Part shown: piece by piece, positions 54,161 through 61,659 of the stretch
How positions within the stretch are numbered: position 1 is the first letter of the stretch
Layout: each line of letters begins with the position of its first letter
From: an uncultured Microbacterium sp.
GTDB lineage: Bacteria; Actinomycetota; Actinomycetes; Actinomycetales; Microbacteriaceae
Assembly: GCF_900078385.1 (NCBI RefSeq)
Contig: NZ_FLQR01000007.1
Coordinates: forward strand, 1 to 64,000
Reading direction: 5' to 3'
Length of the DNA: 64,000 nt
Notes under the pieces: generated by a model
Databases searched by the model: none
Seen by the model: only the letters and a program-made list of their open reading frames with translations
What the model was told of the DNA's origin: nothing
Program-made: the position numbers and the translations under genes

Positions 54161-54221
54161 GCTCAGCCGTCCGCGGCGCCGCTCAGCCGGCGGTCCCGCC
54201 GGTCCGCGGCGCCGCTCAGCC
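54161..54221. repeat. Direct repeats between the flotillin and lipoprotein stop codons
   Basis: GTCCGCGGCGCCGCTCAGCC occurs at 54169-54188 and again at 54202-54221, 33 bp apart; the core GCTCAGCC appears a third time at 54161-54168. The second copy includes the lipoprotein stop codon. The repeat contains the palindrome GGCGCC and may help bidirectional termination between convergent genes, or reflect slippage. Confidence 0.7.
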
Positions 54222-55070
54222 CCGGCACCAGGCCGTCACCCAGGTGAGGATGCCGGCTCGCAGCTCCGGTGATGCCGCGAGCTGGATCGTCCCGGCGCGC
54301 CCGTCGACCTCGACGTCGAGCGTGAACACCGTGCCGCGCTTGTCCTCCTGCACGGCGTGCGGGTCGCACCGGGCCGGGATGATCGGCAGGGCGATCGACT
54401 CGGCCGTGGCGCCCACGCGGCGATCGAGCGGGTAGGCGGTGGCCGCGGCATCCCGCTGTCGATACGACAGCAGATTCGTCTCCCGGATGGCGACCAGCCG
54501 CACGGCCGCGCCGCCGGCGCGCGGTGCGACCTCGAGCGGGAGCACGGCCGGTTCACCCGGCGGCGAGGGGGCGAACGGTCCGAGCGAGAGGGCGGCGGAC
54601 GCGGCGACGGACGCGGCGAGGCATTCCCGCGCGTGCAGGTCGGCGAGGAACGGGAAGTCCTCTCGGGCCGCGACCGTCGTGGTCCGCAGCGCGTCGTCGA
54701 GGCGGTAGGTCAGCGTCACGGTGACATCCACCGCCGCGGGCGCCGCGCAGGCGGCCGGGGCGAGCTGCACCGGCAGCGCCACCGTGCGGCCCGGGGCGAT
54801 CGAGGTGGAGCGATCGATCACCTGGTGAGCCGGCTCCGCGAACCGCCGGTCTGCGACGGTGACGCCCTCGACCTCGATGACCGCGTCGGTGTCGTTCTGC
54901 ACCCGCACCTGCATGCGGCGCTCGGCGACGTCCGAGCGCAGCTGCGTGAGCTCGACGGCGACGCCGGGCGGCAGCCCGTCGGCGGCGTCCGCGGCGGCGC
55001 ACCCGGTCAGCGCGAGCGCGACCGCCGCGACGGCCGCGAGCCCGCGTCGATGCTTCGCGCGACCTGGCAC
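54216..55070 (-). CDS. Putative lipoprotein of unknown function
   Basis: A 284-residue exported protein. The signal peptide KHRRGLAAVAAVALALTGC has a good lipobox (LTGC, Cys about residue 24), so it should be lipid-anchored on the outer face. The mature part is beta-rich without named domains (AVELTQLRSDVAERRMQVRVQN, VEGVTVADRRF, and four cysteines that could pair, one near the C-terminus WCRG). TACGCT lies six bases before the GTG, a leaderless-type promoter that falls in the 19-bp gap after the racemase-like gene. I see no clue to its role. Confidence 0.8.
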   Translation of the reverse strand: MPGRAKHRRGLAAVAAVALALTGCAAADAADGLPPGVAVELTQLRSDVAERRMQVRVQNDTDAVIEVEGVTVADRRFAEPAHQVIDRSTSIAPGRTVALPVQLAPAACAAPAAVDVTVTLTYRLDDALRTTTVAAREDFPFLADLHARECLAASVAASAALSLGPFAPSPPGEPAVLPLEVAPRAGGAAVRLVAIRETNLLSYRQRDAAATAYPLDRRVGATAESIALPIIPARCDPHAVQEDKRGTVFTLDVEVDGRAGTIQLAASPELRAGILTWVTAWCRG

Positions 55071-55089
55071 CCGGCCAGCGTAGATCGGA

Positions 55090-56223
55090 TCAGAGCCGGA
55101 GTTCGACTCGTCGCACCGTCGCCTCCGCGAGCGCGGCCTCGTCGATCCCGATGCCGAGCCCCGGCCCGGTCGGCACCCGCACGTGCCCGTCCTCGAGCAC
55201 GATCGGGTCCGTGACGATGTCGTGCGCGTAGAAGCGGTTCGACGCGGAGACGTCGCCCGGCAGCGTGAAGCCCGGAAGCGCGGCCAGTGCGGCGTTCGCG
55301 GCGCGGCCGATCCCGGTCTCCAGCATCCCTCCGCACCACACCGGCACCCCCGCATCCCGGCACAGATCGTGGATGCGGACGGCTTCGAGGTAGCCGCCGA
55401 CGCGGCCCGCCTTGATGTTGATGACGGACGCCGCCACGAGCGCGAGTGCGTCGCGCGCCGCCTTGAGCGACACGATGGACTCGTCGAGGCACACCGGGGT
55501 CGACAGGCGCTTCGCGAGGGTGGCGTGGTCGACGATGTCGTCCTCCTGCAGCGGCTGCTCGATGAGGAGGAGGTCGAACGGGTCGAGCTCGGCGAGCGTG
55601 TCGGCGTCGGCGAGCGTGTAGGCGGAGTTCGCGTCGACCTGCAGCGGGATGTCGCCGAATGCGCCCCGCACCGCCGCCGTGTCGGCGATGTCGCGGCCCG
55701 GTTTGATCTTGATCTTGATCCGCACGTACCCCTCGTCGAGGTACCCGGCGACGGTGTCGACGAGCGCGGCCGGGTCCTGCTGGATGCCGACGCTGACGCC
55801 GCTCGGGATGCGGTCCCGCACGGCACCGAGGTGCTCCGCGAGCGAGCGGCTCTCGGCGCGCAGCGCGGCGTCGAGGAGGGCGAGCTCGAGTCCGGCCTTC
55901 GCCATCCGGTGCCCGACGAACGGTTCGAGGATGCCGGCGACGTCACCCGGGGCGAAGGTCCGGGCATCCAGGAGCGCGGGCACGAGGAACTGCTCGGCGA
56001 CGTCCCACGCCCCCTGCGTGTACTCGCTGGAGTAGAGCGGGGCGTGCTGCGTCACGATCTCGCCCCAGCCCTCGCCGTCAGTCGTCCGGGCGCGGACGAC
56101 GATGACCTCGCGGACGGTCTCGGTGCCGAACGATGTCGTGAACGGTGCGACGAGCGGAAGGTGCAGGACGCGCAGCTCGATGGACTCGAGGGTCACGGCG
56201 GCGGCCGGGCGGGCGAGGGGCAT
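55090..56223 (-). CDS. Enolase-superfamily enzyme: o-succinylbenzoate synthase or N-succinylamino acid racemase
   Basis: A 377-residue member of the MenC/NSAR branch. The N-terminal capping domain has LPLVAPFTTSFGTE and EGWGEIVTQHAPLYSSEYTQGA. The barrel shows the KxK general-base pair in RIKIKIKPG, metal ligands Asp (QVDANSAY), Glu (LIEQPLQEDD) and Asp (VCLDESI), and the second Lys in VINIKAGRVGG. Enzymes of this branch either make o-succinylbenzoate for menaquinone or racemise N-succinyl amino acids, and some do both. No other men genes are nearby, whereas a COG3375-like acyltransferase lies 1.2 kb away, which favours the racemase side. TAGCCT is six bases before the ATG. Confidence 0.88.
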   Translation of the reverse strand: MPLARPAAAVTLESIELRVLHLPLVAPFTTSFGTETVREVIVVRARTTDGEGWGEIVTQHAPLYSSEYTQGAWDVAEQFLVPALLDARTFAPGDVAGILEPFVGHRMAKAGLELALLDAALRAESRSLAEHLGAVRDRIPSGVSVGIQQDPAALVDTVAGYLDEGYVRIKIKIKPGRDIADTAAVRGAFGDIPLQVDANSAYTLADADTLAELDPFDLLLIEQPLQEDDIVDHATLAKRLSTPVCLDESIVSLKAARDALALVAASVINIKAGRVGGYLEAVRIHDLCRDAGVPVWCGGMLETGIGRAANAALAALPGFTLPGDVSASNRFYAHDIVTDPIVLEDGHVRVPTGPGLGIGIDEAALAEATVRRVELRL

Positions 56224-56260
56224 GCGGCCAGGCTAGCGGCGGGTTTGTAGGATCGGTGCC

Positions 56261-56752
56261 GTGCCCACCTCAGCGAACTCGATCGTGGCGGACGCCGGGA
56301 TGCCGACACGCCTGGCGGCCGCCTACCTCCGGTGGGAGCTCAGCCGGCGCCGCTGGATCGCGGTGTGGGTGATCGGCGCGATCGGCGCCGCGTTCGCGAT
56401 CTTCGTGGCGGTCACGCTGGGCGACGCCGCCGTGCTGTGGCTCCTGGCGCTCTGGGTCGCGCTGATCGGCGCGATCGTCGGCCTCACCTACCGGATGACC
56501 CGCACGTCCGTGCGCCGCGCTCACCCCGCCGGGTCGTCGATCTCGGTGCAGGTCGGCGATGAAGGACTCGCGTACGAGTCGGCGATGGGGCGCGGCGACG
56601 TCCGCTTCGCCGCGCTGCGCGCCGTGCACGCGACGCCGGATGCCGTGCTGGTCCGGCTGCACACGAGCCCCGCGGTGGCACTCTTCCCGCGGGCGGTGTT
56701 CACCGACGACGACCTCGCGCGGCTGCAGCGCGCGATCACACCCGGGCGCTGA
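56261..56752 (+). CDS. YcxB-like small membrane protein
   Basis: A 163-residue protein. After an N-terminal YLRWELSRRRW segment come two membrane helices (about 33-53 and 56-75, IAVWVIGAIGAAFAIFVAV and LWLLALWVALIGAIVGL), then a soluble C-terminal domain with SISVQVGDEGLAYESAMGRGDVRFAALRAVHATPDAVLVRL in pieces. This is the YcxB-like layout, a PH-like domain on a membrane anchor. Function unknown. The GTG start is marked by TAGGAT seven bases upstream. It diverges from the racemase-like gene with only 37 bp between starts, so two leaderless promoters sit back to back. Confidence 0.82.
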   Translation: MPTSANSIVADAGMPTRLAAAYLRWELSRRRWIAVWVIGAIGAAFAIFVAVTLGDAAVLWLLALWVALIGAIVGLTYRMTRTSVRRAHPAGSSISVQVGDEGLAYESAMGRGDVRFAALRAVHATPDAVLVRLHTSPAVALFPRAVFTDDDLARLQRAITPGR

Positions 56753-56894
56753 GGCCGGGGACGCGGCTGAGTCTCGGGTCGCGCGGCGGCAGATAGGTCG
56801 AGCGGCGGTGCGGGTGGAGCTTGCGGCGCGGTCGGCGTGCCGCGCGGATCCGCGCGACGGCCGAGCGCAGGGCGTTCGCGCAGATGCGCATCAT
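56736..56894 (-). CDS. Candidate 52-residue basic small protein
   Basis: An ATG with a textbook AGGAG six bases upstream (CGAGGAGAACC) opens a short frame encoding MMRICANALRSAVARIR, then a stretch with eleven Arg/Lys/His in twenty residues (AARRPRRKLHPHRRSTYL) and ending GLSARV. It overlaps the end of the YcxB-like gene by 17 bases on the opposite strand. Third-position GC is high. The strong ribosome binding site in a gap that otherwise has no gene is the main support. The N-terminal part could form an amphipathic helix. Role unknown; possibly nucleic-acid or ribosome associated because of charge. Confidence 0.5.
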   Translation of the reverse strand: MMRICANALRSAVARIRAARRPRRKLHPHRRSTYLPPRDPRLSRVPGLSARV

Positions 56895-57020
56895 GGTTCT
56901 CCTCGGGGCGGGTATGCCTTCAGGAGCGCGCGGGGCGGGTGCTGATACGTCGGCTCGGCGGTCGGGCACGCCGGCGCGCGGGGCTGCGCGGGGAGCGCAG
57001 GCCGCGAGTAGCGTGGCGGA

Positions 57021-57398
57021 GTGATCGAGGACGACTGGACGGTGCACCGCCGCGAGGACGGCGAGGCCGTGGGCTGGATCCGCCCCGACGGCGACGCGTG
57101 GACGGCCGTGGATCTGCTCGGCCGGGAGGTCGCGGCATCCGTCGACTGGCTCGAGGCAGAGGCCGCTCTCGACGAGCGCGGAATCCGCTACCTCGCCGAC
57201 CCCTGGATGCTGGAGGGCGAGGCCGTGGGGCCGCTGCGCGTGCGGATGGTCGAGGTCACGCCGGAGCGGATCGTGGTGAAGCTCGAGGACTTCGGCGACG
57301 TGCGCCGGCCCGGGCGGAGGTTCGAGCTGCCGTGGCCGCTGCCGGAGCGACTGCGCGCACCGCGCGACGACGACCCGGACGGATTCACGTTCGGCTGA
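57021..57398 (+). CDS. Conserved hypothetical protein
   Basis: A 125-residue soluble acidic protein I do not recognise. It starts IEDDWTVHRREDGEAVGWIRPDGD, continues with AVDLLGREVAASVDWLEAEAALDERG and ends RAPRDDDPDGFTFG. Alternating strands and one helix suggest a compact alpha/beta domain. The GTG start is chosen because TAGCGT ends six bases upstream, the pattern of leaderless genes here. It is convergent with the GNAT gene (seven bases between). No motif gives a function. Confidence 0.8.
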   Translation: MIEDDWTVHRREDGEAVGWIRPDGDAWTAVDLLGREVAASVDWLEAEAALDERGIRYLADPWMLEGEAVGPLRVRMVEVTPERIVVKLEDFGDVRRPGRRFELPWPLPERLRAPRDDDPDGFTFG

Positions 57399-57405
57399 GC
57401 CGGAG

Positions 57406-58125
57406 TCAGCCGCGCGCGGGCTCCTGCACGAAGAGGTAGCCGGCCTCGTCGCGGAACCCGCCGACGGAGAGGCCGCGTCCGTAGAGGTCGGTGAACTGCT
57501 CGCGCACCGTTCGGCGCCACTGCTCGGCATCCGCGGGTCGCTCGCGCCGCATCGTCTCGATGTCGCGCGGGATGGCGACGGAGGCGACGATGTCCTCGTC
57601 GGGCGGGTTGCCGGTGCGGGGCGACGCGAGCGACCACGACACGAGCAGGCGGTCGGTCTCATCCCCGCGGTTGAGCGCGTCGGGCATCGAGCCGTAGTGG
57701 TCGACGAGGTACTCCGTCACGCGCGCGCCGAGGATCAGCAGGTTGAAGTGCGCGTTGCGCGCCACGAGCGGGTCGAAGGTCCAGGTGATGTGGCCGACGT
57801 CGCGGGCGAAGGCCCAGTCGCGCTGGTGCTGCTTGAGCACGCGGCCGAGGCCGCGGGACTGGTACTCCTCGAGCACCCCGGTGATGTGGGAGTGCATGGA
57901 CCGTTCGGCCGGCGCCGCGAAGAAGCCCGCCGACGCGCCGATCATCCGGTCGCCGTCGTACAGCCCGACGACGTAGTTGCCCGAGTGCGCGAGCGCGCGC
58001 AGCAGGTTCGCCGGCATCCCGGCATCCCCGCCCCACACCTCCCCCAGCACGCGGCTCGCCTCGACGATGCTCTCCACCGTGGTGAGGGAGCGGATCTCGA
58101 TGCCGTCGGGTGCGAAATCGGTCAT
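57406..58125 (-). CDS. GNAT acyltransferase of the COG3375 type
   Basis: A 239-residue GNAT-fold enzyme. The acyl-CoA site reads HSHITGVLEEYQSRGLGRVLK (about residues 79-99) with the pyrophosphate loop QSRGLG. The C-terminal half has WTFDPLVARNAHFNLLILGARVTEYLVDHYGSM in pieces, a segment specific for this subgroup. In Geobacillus, homologous acyltransferases encoded beside N-succinylamino acid racemase transfer succinyl groups to D-amino acids; here the MenC/NSAR-like gene lies 1.2 kb away on the same strand. Acceptor specificity is inferred, not shown. TAGCGT lies seven bases before the ATG; an ATG three codons upstream would overlap this promoter. Confidence 0.85.
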   Translation of the reverse strand: MTDFAPDGIEIRSLTTVESIVEASRVLGEVWGGDAGMPANLLRALAHSGNYVVGLYDGDRMIGASAGFFAAPAERSMHSHITGVLEEYQSRGLGRVLKQHQRDWAFARDVGHITWTFDPLVARNAHFNLLILGARVTEYLVDHYGSMPDALNRGDETDRLLVSWSLASPRTGNPPDEDIVASVAIPRDIETMRRERPADAEQWRRTVREQFTDLYGRGLSVGGFRDEAGYLFVQEPARG

Positions 58126-58257
58126 GCCGCACACGCTACTCCGGCAGGGCCCCCCTCACCGTGTGCCTCCACACCCCACCCGGCGAGCCCATCACGGCTC
58201 GCGTAACAGGAGGGGAGGGCGGCCCTGGGGGTGCGAGGGGCGGGATAGCCTGAGGGG

Positions 58258-59697
58258 ATGCCGGGGGACGAGGACGCGAGGAAGCGCCTCACCCGCACCC
58301 CGCCGCAGGCCGCGATCGTCGCCGTCCTCGCGATCGCCGGGCTCTGCTCCTCGTTCATGTTCACCCTGGTCGTCCCGATCCAGGCGAAGCTGCCGGAGCT
58401 GCTGAACGCCAGCCGGGACGACACCGCCTGGGTCGTGACCTCGACGCTCCTCGCCGCCGCCGTCATCACGCCGATCGCCGGTCGCCTCGGCGACATGTAC
58501 GGCAAGAAGCGCATCGTCCTCGTGCTGCTGGGACTCCTCGTCCTCGGCTCCGTCATCGCCGCGACGTCGCCGGGGATCGTGGGCGTCATCGTCGGCCGCA
58601 CGCTGCAGGGCGCCGTCACCGGCGTCGTCCCGCTCGGCATCTCGATCCTCCGCGACGTCCTGCACAAGCGCCACGTCGACGCCGCGATCGCCCTCATCAG
58701 CGCGACCCTCGGCGTCGGCGGCGCGCTGGGGCTCCCGATCAGCGCCTTCGTGACCGAGTTCGCGGATTGGCACGTCCTGTTCTGGATGTCCGCAGGTCTG
58801 GGCGTCGTCGTGTTCGTGCTGGTGCTGTGGATCGTGCCGGAGAGTGTCCTGCGCACCGCGGGCCGGTTCGACTTCGTCGGCGCGGCGGGCCTCGCCGTCG
58901 GCCTCATCGGCCTGCTCCTCGCCGTCTCCCGCGGCAACGAGTGGGGATGGACGTCGCCGGCCGTGCTCCTCTGCGGCCTCGGCGGCGTCGCGGTGCTGCT
59001 CGTGTGGGGCTGGTACGAACTGCGCATCGCGGAGCCCCTGCTCGACCTCCGCGTCGCGGCACGGCGCCCCGTGCTGCTGACCAACCTCGCCTCGGTCGCG
59101 ATGGGGTTCTCGCTGTTCTCCTCGAACGTCTCGTACCCGCAGATGCTCGAGCTGCCGCTTGCGGCCGGCGGCTTCGGGCTCTCACTCGTGGCGGCGAGCC
59201 TCATCGTCATGCCCGCGGGCCTCGTGATGATGGTGCTCTCGCCGTTCTCCGGCCGGCTCGCGCGCACCGTCGGGCCCAAGCTCCTGCTCGTGCTGGGCTC
59301 CCTCGCGCTCATCCTGTCGTACGGGTTCACGCTGCTGCTCTCCAGCGAGGTGTGGCACCTGCTCGTCGCCAACATCGGCATCGGCGTGGGCATCGGGTTC
59401 GGGTACGCCGCCATGCCGATGCTCATCATGAGGTCGGTGCCGCAGAGCGAGACGGGCGCCTCGAACGGCCTCAATGCCCTGTTCCGCTCGCTCGGCACCA
59501 GTACGGCCGCCGCCGTCGTCGGCGCGGTGCTCGCGACCTACACGACCGTCCACGACGGGATGCCGGTCCCCTCGCCCACGGCGTTCCAGCTGTCCTTCCT
59601 CCTCGGCGGCATCGCCGCGCTCATCGCCTTCGGCGTCGCCCTGGCCATCCCGGCGCAGCGGGCCGCCGAGGAGCAGCATCCGTCGCTGCGCGACTGA
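58258..59697 (+). CDS. MFS transporter, DHA2 drug exporter family
   Basis: A 479-residue permease with about 14 membrane helices. Motif A is GRLGDMYGKKRIVL between helices 2 and 3; motif C-like glycine-rich ATLGVGGALGLPISAFV is in helix 5, as in 14-helix drug:proton antiporters (EmrB/QacA type). The Arg in VGRTLQGAVTG is also typical. Substrate unknown. TAGCCT ends six bases before the ATG, so leaderless. The 132-bp gap upstream, shared with the divergent GNAT gene, is G-rich but shows no operator I can defend; no regulator gene is adjacent. Confidence 0.92.
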   Translation: MPGDEDARKRLTRTPPQAAIVAVLAIAGLCSSFMFTLVVPIQAKLPELLNASRDDTAWVVTSTLLAAAVITPIAGRLGDMYGKKRIVLVLLGLLVLGSVIAATSPGIVGVIVGRTLQGAVTGVVPLGISILRDVLHKRHVDAAIALISATLGVGGALGLPISAFVTEFADWHVLFWMSAGLGVVVFVLVLWIVPESVLRTAGRFDFVGAAGLAVGLIGLLLAVSRGNEWGWTSPAVLLCGLGGVAVLLVWGWYELRIAEPLLDLRVAARRPVLLTNLASVAMGFSLFSSNVSYPQMLELPLAAGGFGLSLVAASLIVMPAGLVMMVLSPFSGRLARTVGPKLLLVLGSLALILSYGFTLLLSSEVWHLLVANIGIGVGIGFGYAAMPMLIMRSVPQSETGASNGLNALFRSLGTSTAAAVVGAVLATYTTVHDGMPVPSPTAFQLSFLLGGIAALIAFGVALAIPAQRAAEEQHPSLRD

Positions 59698-59771
59698 GCA
59701 CCCCCCACGTCGCGGCGCCCGACCCGCGGCTCGTGACAGCGGTCCGTGCGGGACACGGCAGAATCGACTGC

Positions 59772-60650
59772 ATGACCGTGCACAACCCGCAGCTCCTGCC
59801 CGCCCACGCGTGCCTCATCGTGCACGGCAAGGACACCCCGGGGATCGTGGCGGCCGTCTCGGCCATGATCACGCGCATCGGCGGCAACATCGTCGCCTTC
59901 GACCAGTACTCCGACGACCCGGTCGGCGGCGCGTACTTCCAGCGCGTCGTCTTCCACCGGCCGGACTTCGCGGCCGACCGCCCCGCGATCGAGGCCGAGG
60001 TCGGTACGACGCTGGCGCCGTTCGAACTGGAGTGGTCGCTGACCGACCAGTCCGTGCCCAAGCGCATGGCGATCCTCGCCTCCAAGCAGGACCACTGTCT
60101 GCTCGATCTGCTGTGGCGCCACCGCCGCGGCGACCTCCCGGTCACGATCCCGATGGTGGTCTCCAACCACACGACGGCCGCGGAGGACGTGCGCTCGTTC
60201 GGGGTGCCGTTCTTCCACGTCCCCTCCGCCCCCGGACCGGACAAGTCGGCGTCCGAGGCGGAGATCCTGAAGCTCCTGGTCGGCAACGTCGACTTCGTCG
60301 TGCTCGCGCGGTACATGCAGATCCTCTCGGCGGACTTCCTCGAGAAGCTCGGCGTCCCGGTGATCAACATCCACCACTCCTTCCTGCCGGCCTTCATCGG
60401 CGCGGAGCCGTACAAGAAGGCGAAGCAGCGGGGCGTGAAGCTCATCGGCGCGACCTCGCACTACGTCACGACCGACCTCGACGAGGGTCCGATCATCGAG
60501 CAGGACACCGTGCGGGTGACCCACGCCGATTCGTCCGCCGAGCTCGCCCGCCGGGGCGCGGACGTCGAGCGCCAGGTGCTCTCCCGCGCCGTGCTGTGGC
60601 ACGCGCAGGACCGCGTCATCCCGCACGGCAACCACACGATCGTCTTCTGA
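59772..60650 (+). CDS. purU: Formyltetrahydrofolate deformylase
   Basis: A 292-residue enzyme releasing formate from 10-formyl-THF, balancing the one-carbon pool and supplying formate to PurT. The N-terminal ACT domain (about 10-85: CLIVHGKDTPGIVAAVSAMI) precedes the formyltransferase-fold domain (about 92-285) with MAILASKQDHCLLDLLWR, VLARYMQILS, the catalytic His in NIHHSFLPAFIGAEPY, and Asp in DLDEGPIIEQD. The end DRVIPHGNHTIVF is typical. CAGAAT lies seven bases before the ATG, a weaker leaderless-type -10. It follows the MFS gene by 74 bases. Confidence 0.96.
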   Translation: MTVHNPQLLPAHACLIVHGKDTPGIVAAVSAMITRIGGNIVAFDQYSDDPVGGAYFQRVVFHRPDFAADRPAIEAEVGTTLAPFELEWSLTDQSVPKRMAILASKQDHCLLDLLWRHRRGDLPVTIPMVVSNHTTAAEDVRSFGVPFFHVPSAPGPDKSASEAEILKLLVGNVDFVVLARYMQILSADFLEKLGVPVINIHHSFLPAFIGAEPYKKAKQRGVKLIGATSHYVTTDLDEGPIIEQDTVRVTHADSSAELARRGADVERQVLSRAVLWHAQDRVIPHGNHTIVF

Positions 60651-60692
60651 CCGGCCGTCCCCGGCCTCGCCGGGCACCGCCCGCGGCGACGC

Positions 60693-61610
60693 TCAGAACA
60701 CGTACTCCATGAGGTCGAGCCCGAGGGTGCGGAACGCCTCGTGCGCGCGCAGCCGGTGCGAGATCGACAGATCGTCGAAGCACACGATGAGCGCGTAGGC
60801 GACGCCCGCGCGGGGACCGGCGAGCACCCCGGCCTCCGCACGCACCCCGTCGGCACGTCCGGTCTTGTTGATGAACAGCAGGTCGTGGCGGTCGTCGTCG
60901 TGCGTGAACGGGTCGAGTCCCGTCGCGGATGCCACGAGCGAGAGGTCGTGGTTGAGGCTCAGCCATTCGGCGACCTGGGCGCTGACCGGCGCCGAGACGA
61001 CCAGGGAGTTCACGAGCGCCGCGAAGACGGCCGCGAGCTCCCCCGCCGATCCGAGCGCCTCATGCGGGGCGTCGTCGGGACCGCGCTCGTCGCGGAAGCG
61101 ATCCATGAGCGCCGACCGCGACAGGCCGATCTGCTCCATCCGGGTGCGCACGGCATCCAGCCCCACCCGCTCGAGGAGGGCGTTCGCGGCGAGCGCGTCG
61201 CCGGTGGCCGCCGCGAGCACCGCGAGGTCGACGACCGGCAGCGCCGGGGCCTTCAGGTGCTGCCAGATGCCGCCGAGCGCGACAGGTGCCAGCGACGAGC
61301 GCTCGATGATCTCGAGCGGCTCGATCGTGCGCGCCTCGAATCCGGCGGCGACCTCGATGAGCAGCGGCACGATCCCGAGCCCGCCGACCGGAAGGACGAG
61401 GTGGTCGTCACCTGCGAGCACCGCGGTGCCGCGGTCGAGATCCGTGATGCGGACCGACACCTGGGCGCCCGACGTCGCCAGCGCGTCGAGGGCCTTCAGT
61501 GTCGCGTCGAACGAGCGGCGACCGGTCGCCGACCGCCGGGAGCGGCCCCGTCCGGCGCGCTGCGATCCCCGCAGCGCCGCGGTGTCTCGTGAGGGCTCGG
61601 CCGTGCTCAC
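60693..61610 (-). CDS. Beta-lactamase-fold serine-hydrolase homologue lacking the catalytic Ser and Lys
   Basis: A 305-residue protein with the class A beta-lactamase/PBP-like fold but no signal peptide. Where active enzymes have SxxK, the line reads LPVGGLGIVPLL, so Ser is Gly77 and Lys is Ile80. The SDN motif is replaced by TGDA in AATGDALAANALLERVG. Only the third motif is intact (INKTGRADGVRAEAGVLAGP). The N-terminal 35 residues are basic and disordered (RGRSRRSATGRRS). It is therefore probably a binding or regulatory pseudoenzyme, cytoplasmic as far as I can see. GGAAGGA lies six bases before the GTG. It follows the M13 peptidase gene by 49 bases on the same strand and may be co-transcribed. 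Confidence 0.85.
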   Translation of the reverse strand: MSTAEPSRDTAALRGSQRAGRGRSRRSATGRRSFDATLKALDALATSGAQVSVRITDLDRGTAVLAGDDHLVLPVGGLGIVPLLIEVAAGFEARTIEPLEIIERSSLAPVALGGIWQHLKAPALPVVDLAVLAAATGDALAANALLERVGLDAVRTRMEQIGLSRSALMDRFRDERGPDDAPHEALGSAGELAAVFAALVNSLVVSAPVSAQVAEWLSLNHDLSLVASATGLDPFTHDDDRHDLLFINKTGRADGVRAEAGVLAGPRAGVAYALIVCFDDLSISHRLRAHEAFRTLGLDLMEYVF

Positions 61611-61659
61611 GACGTTCCTTCCGGGAAGCGCCTCGCGGCGCGCACAGGTGTGTCGGGTG

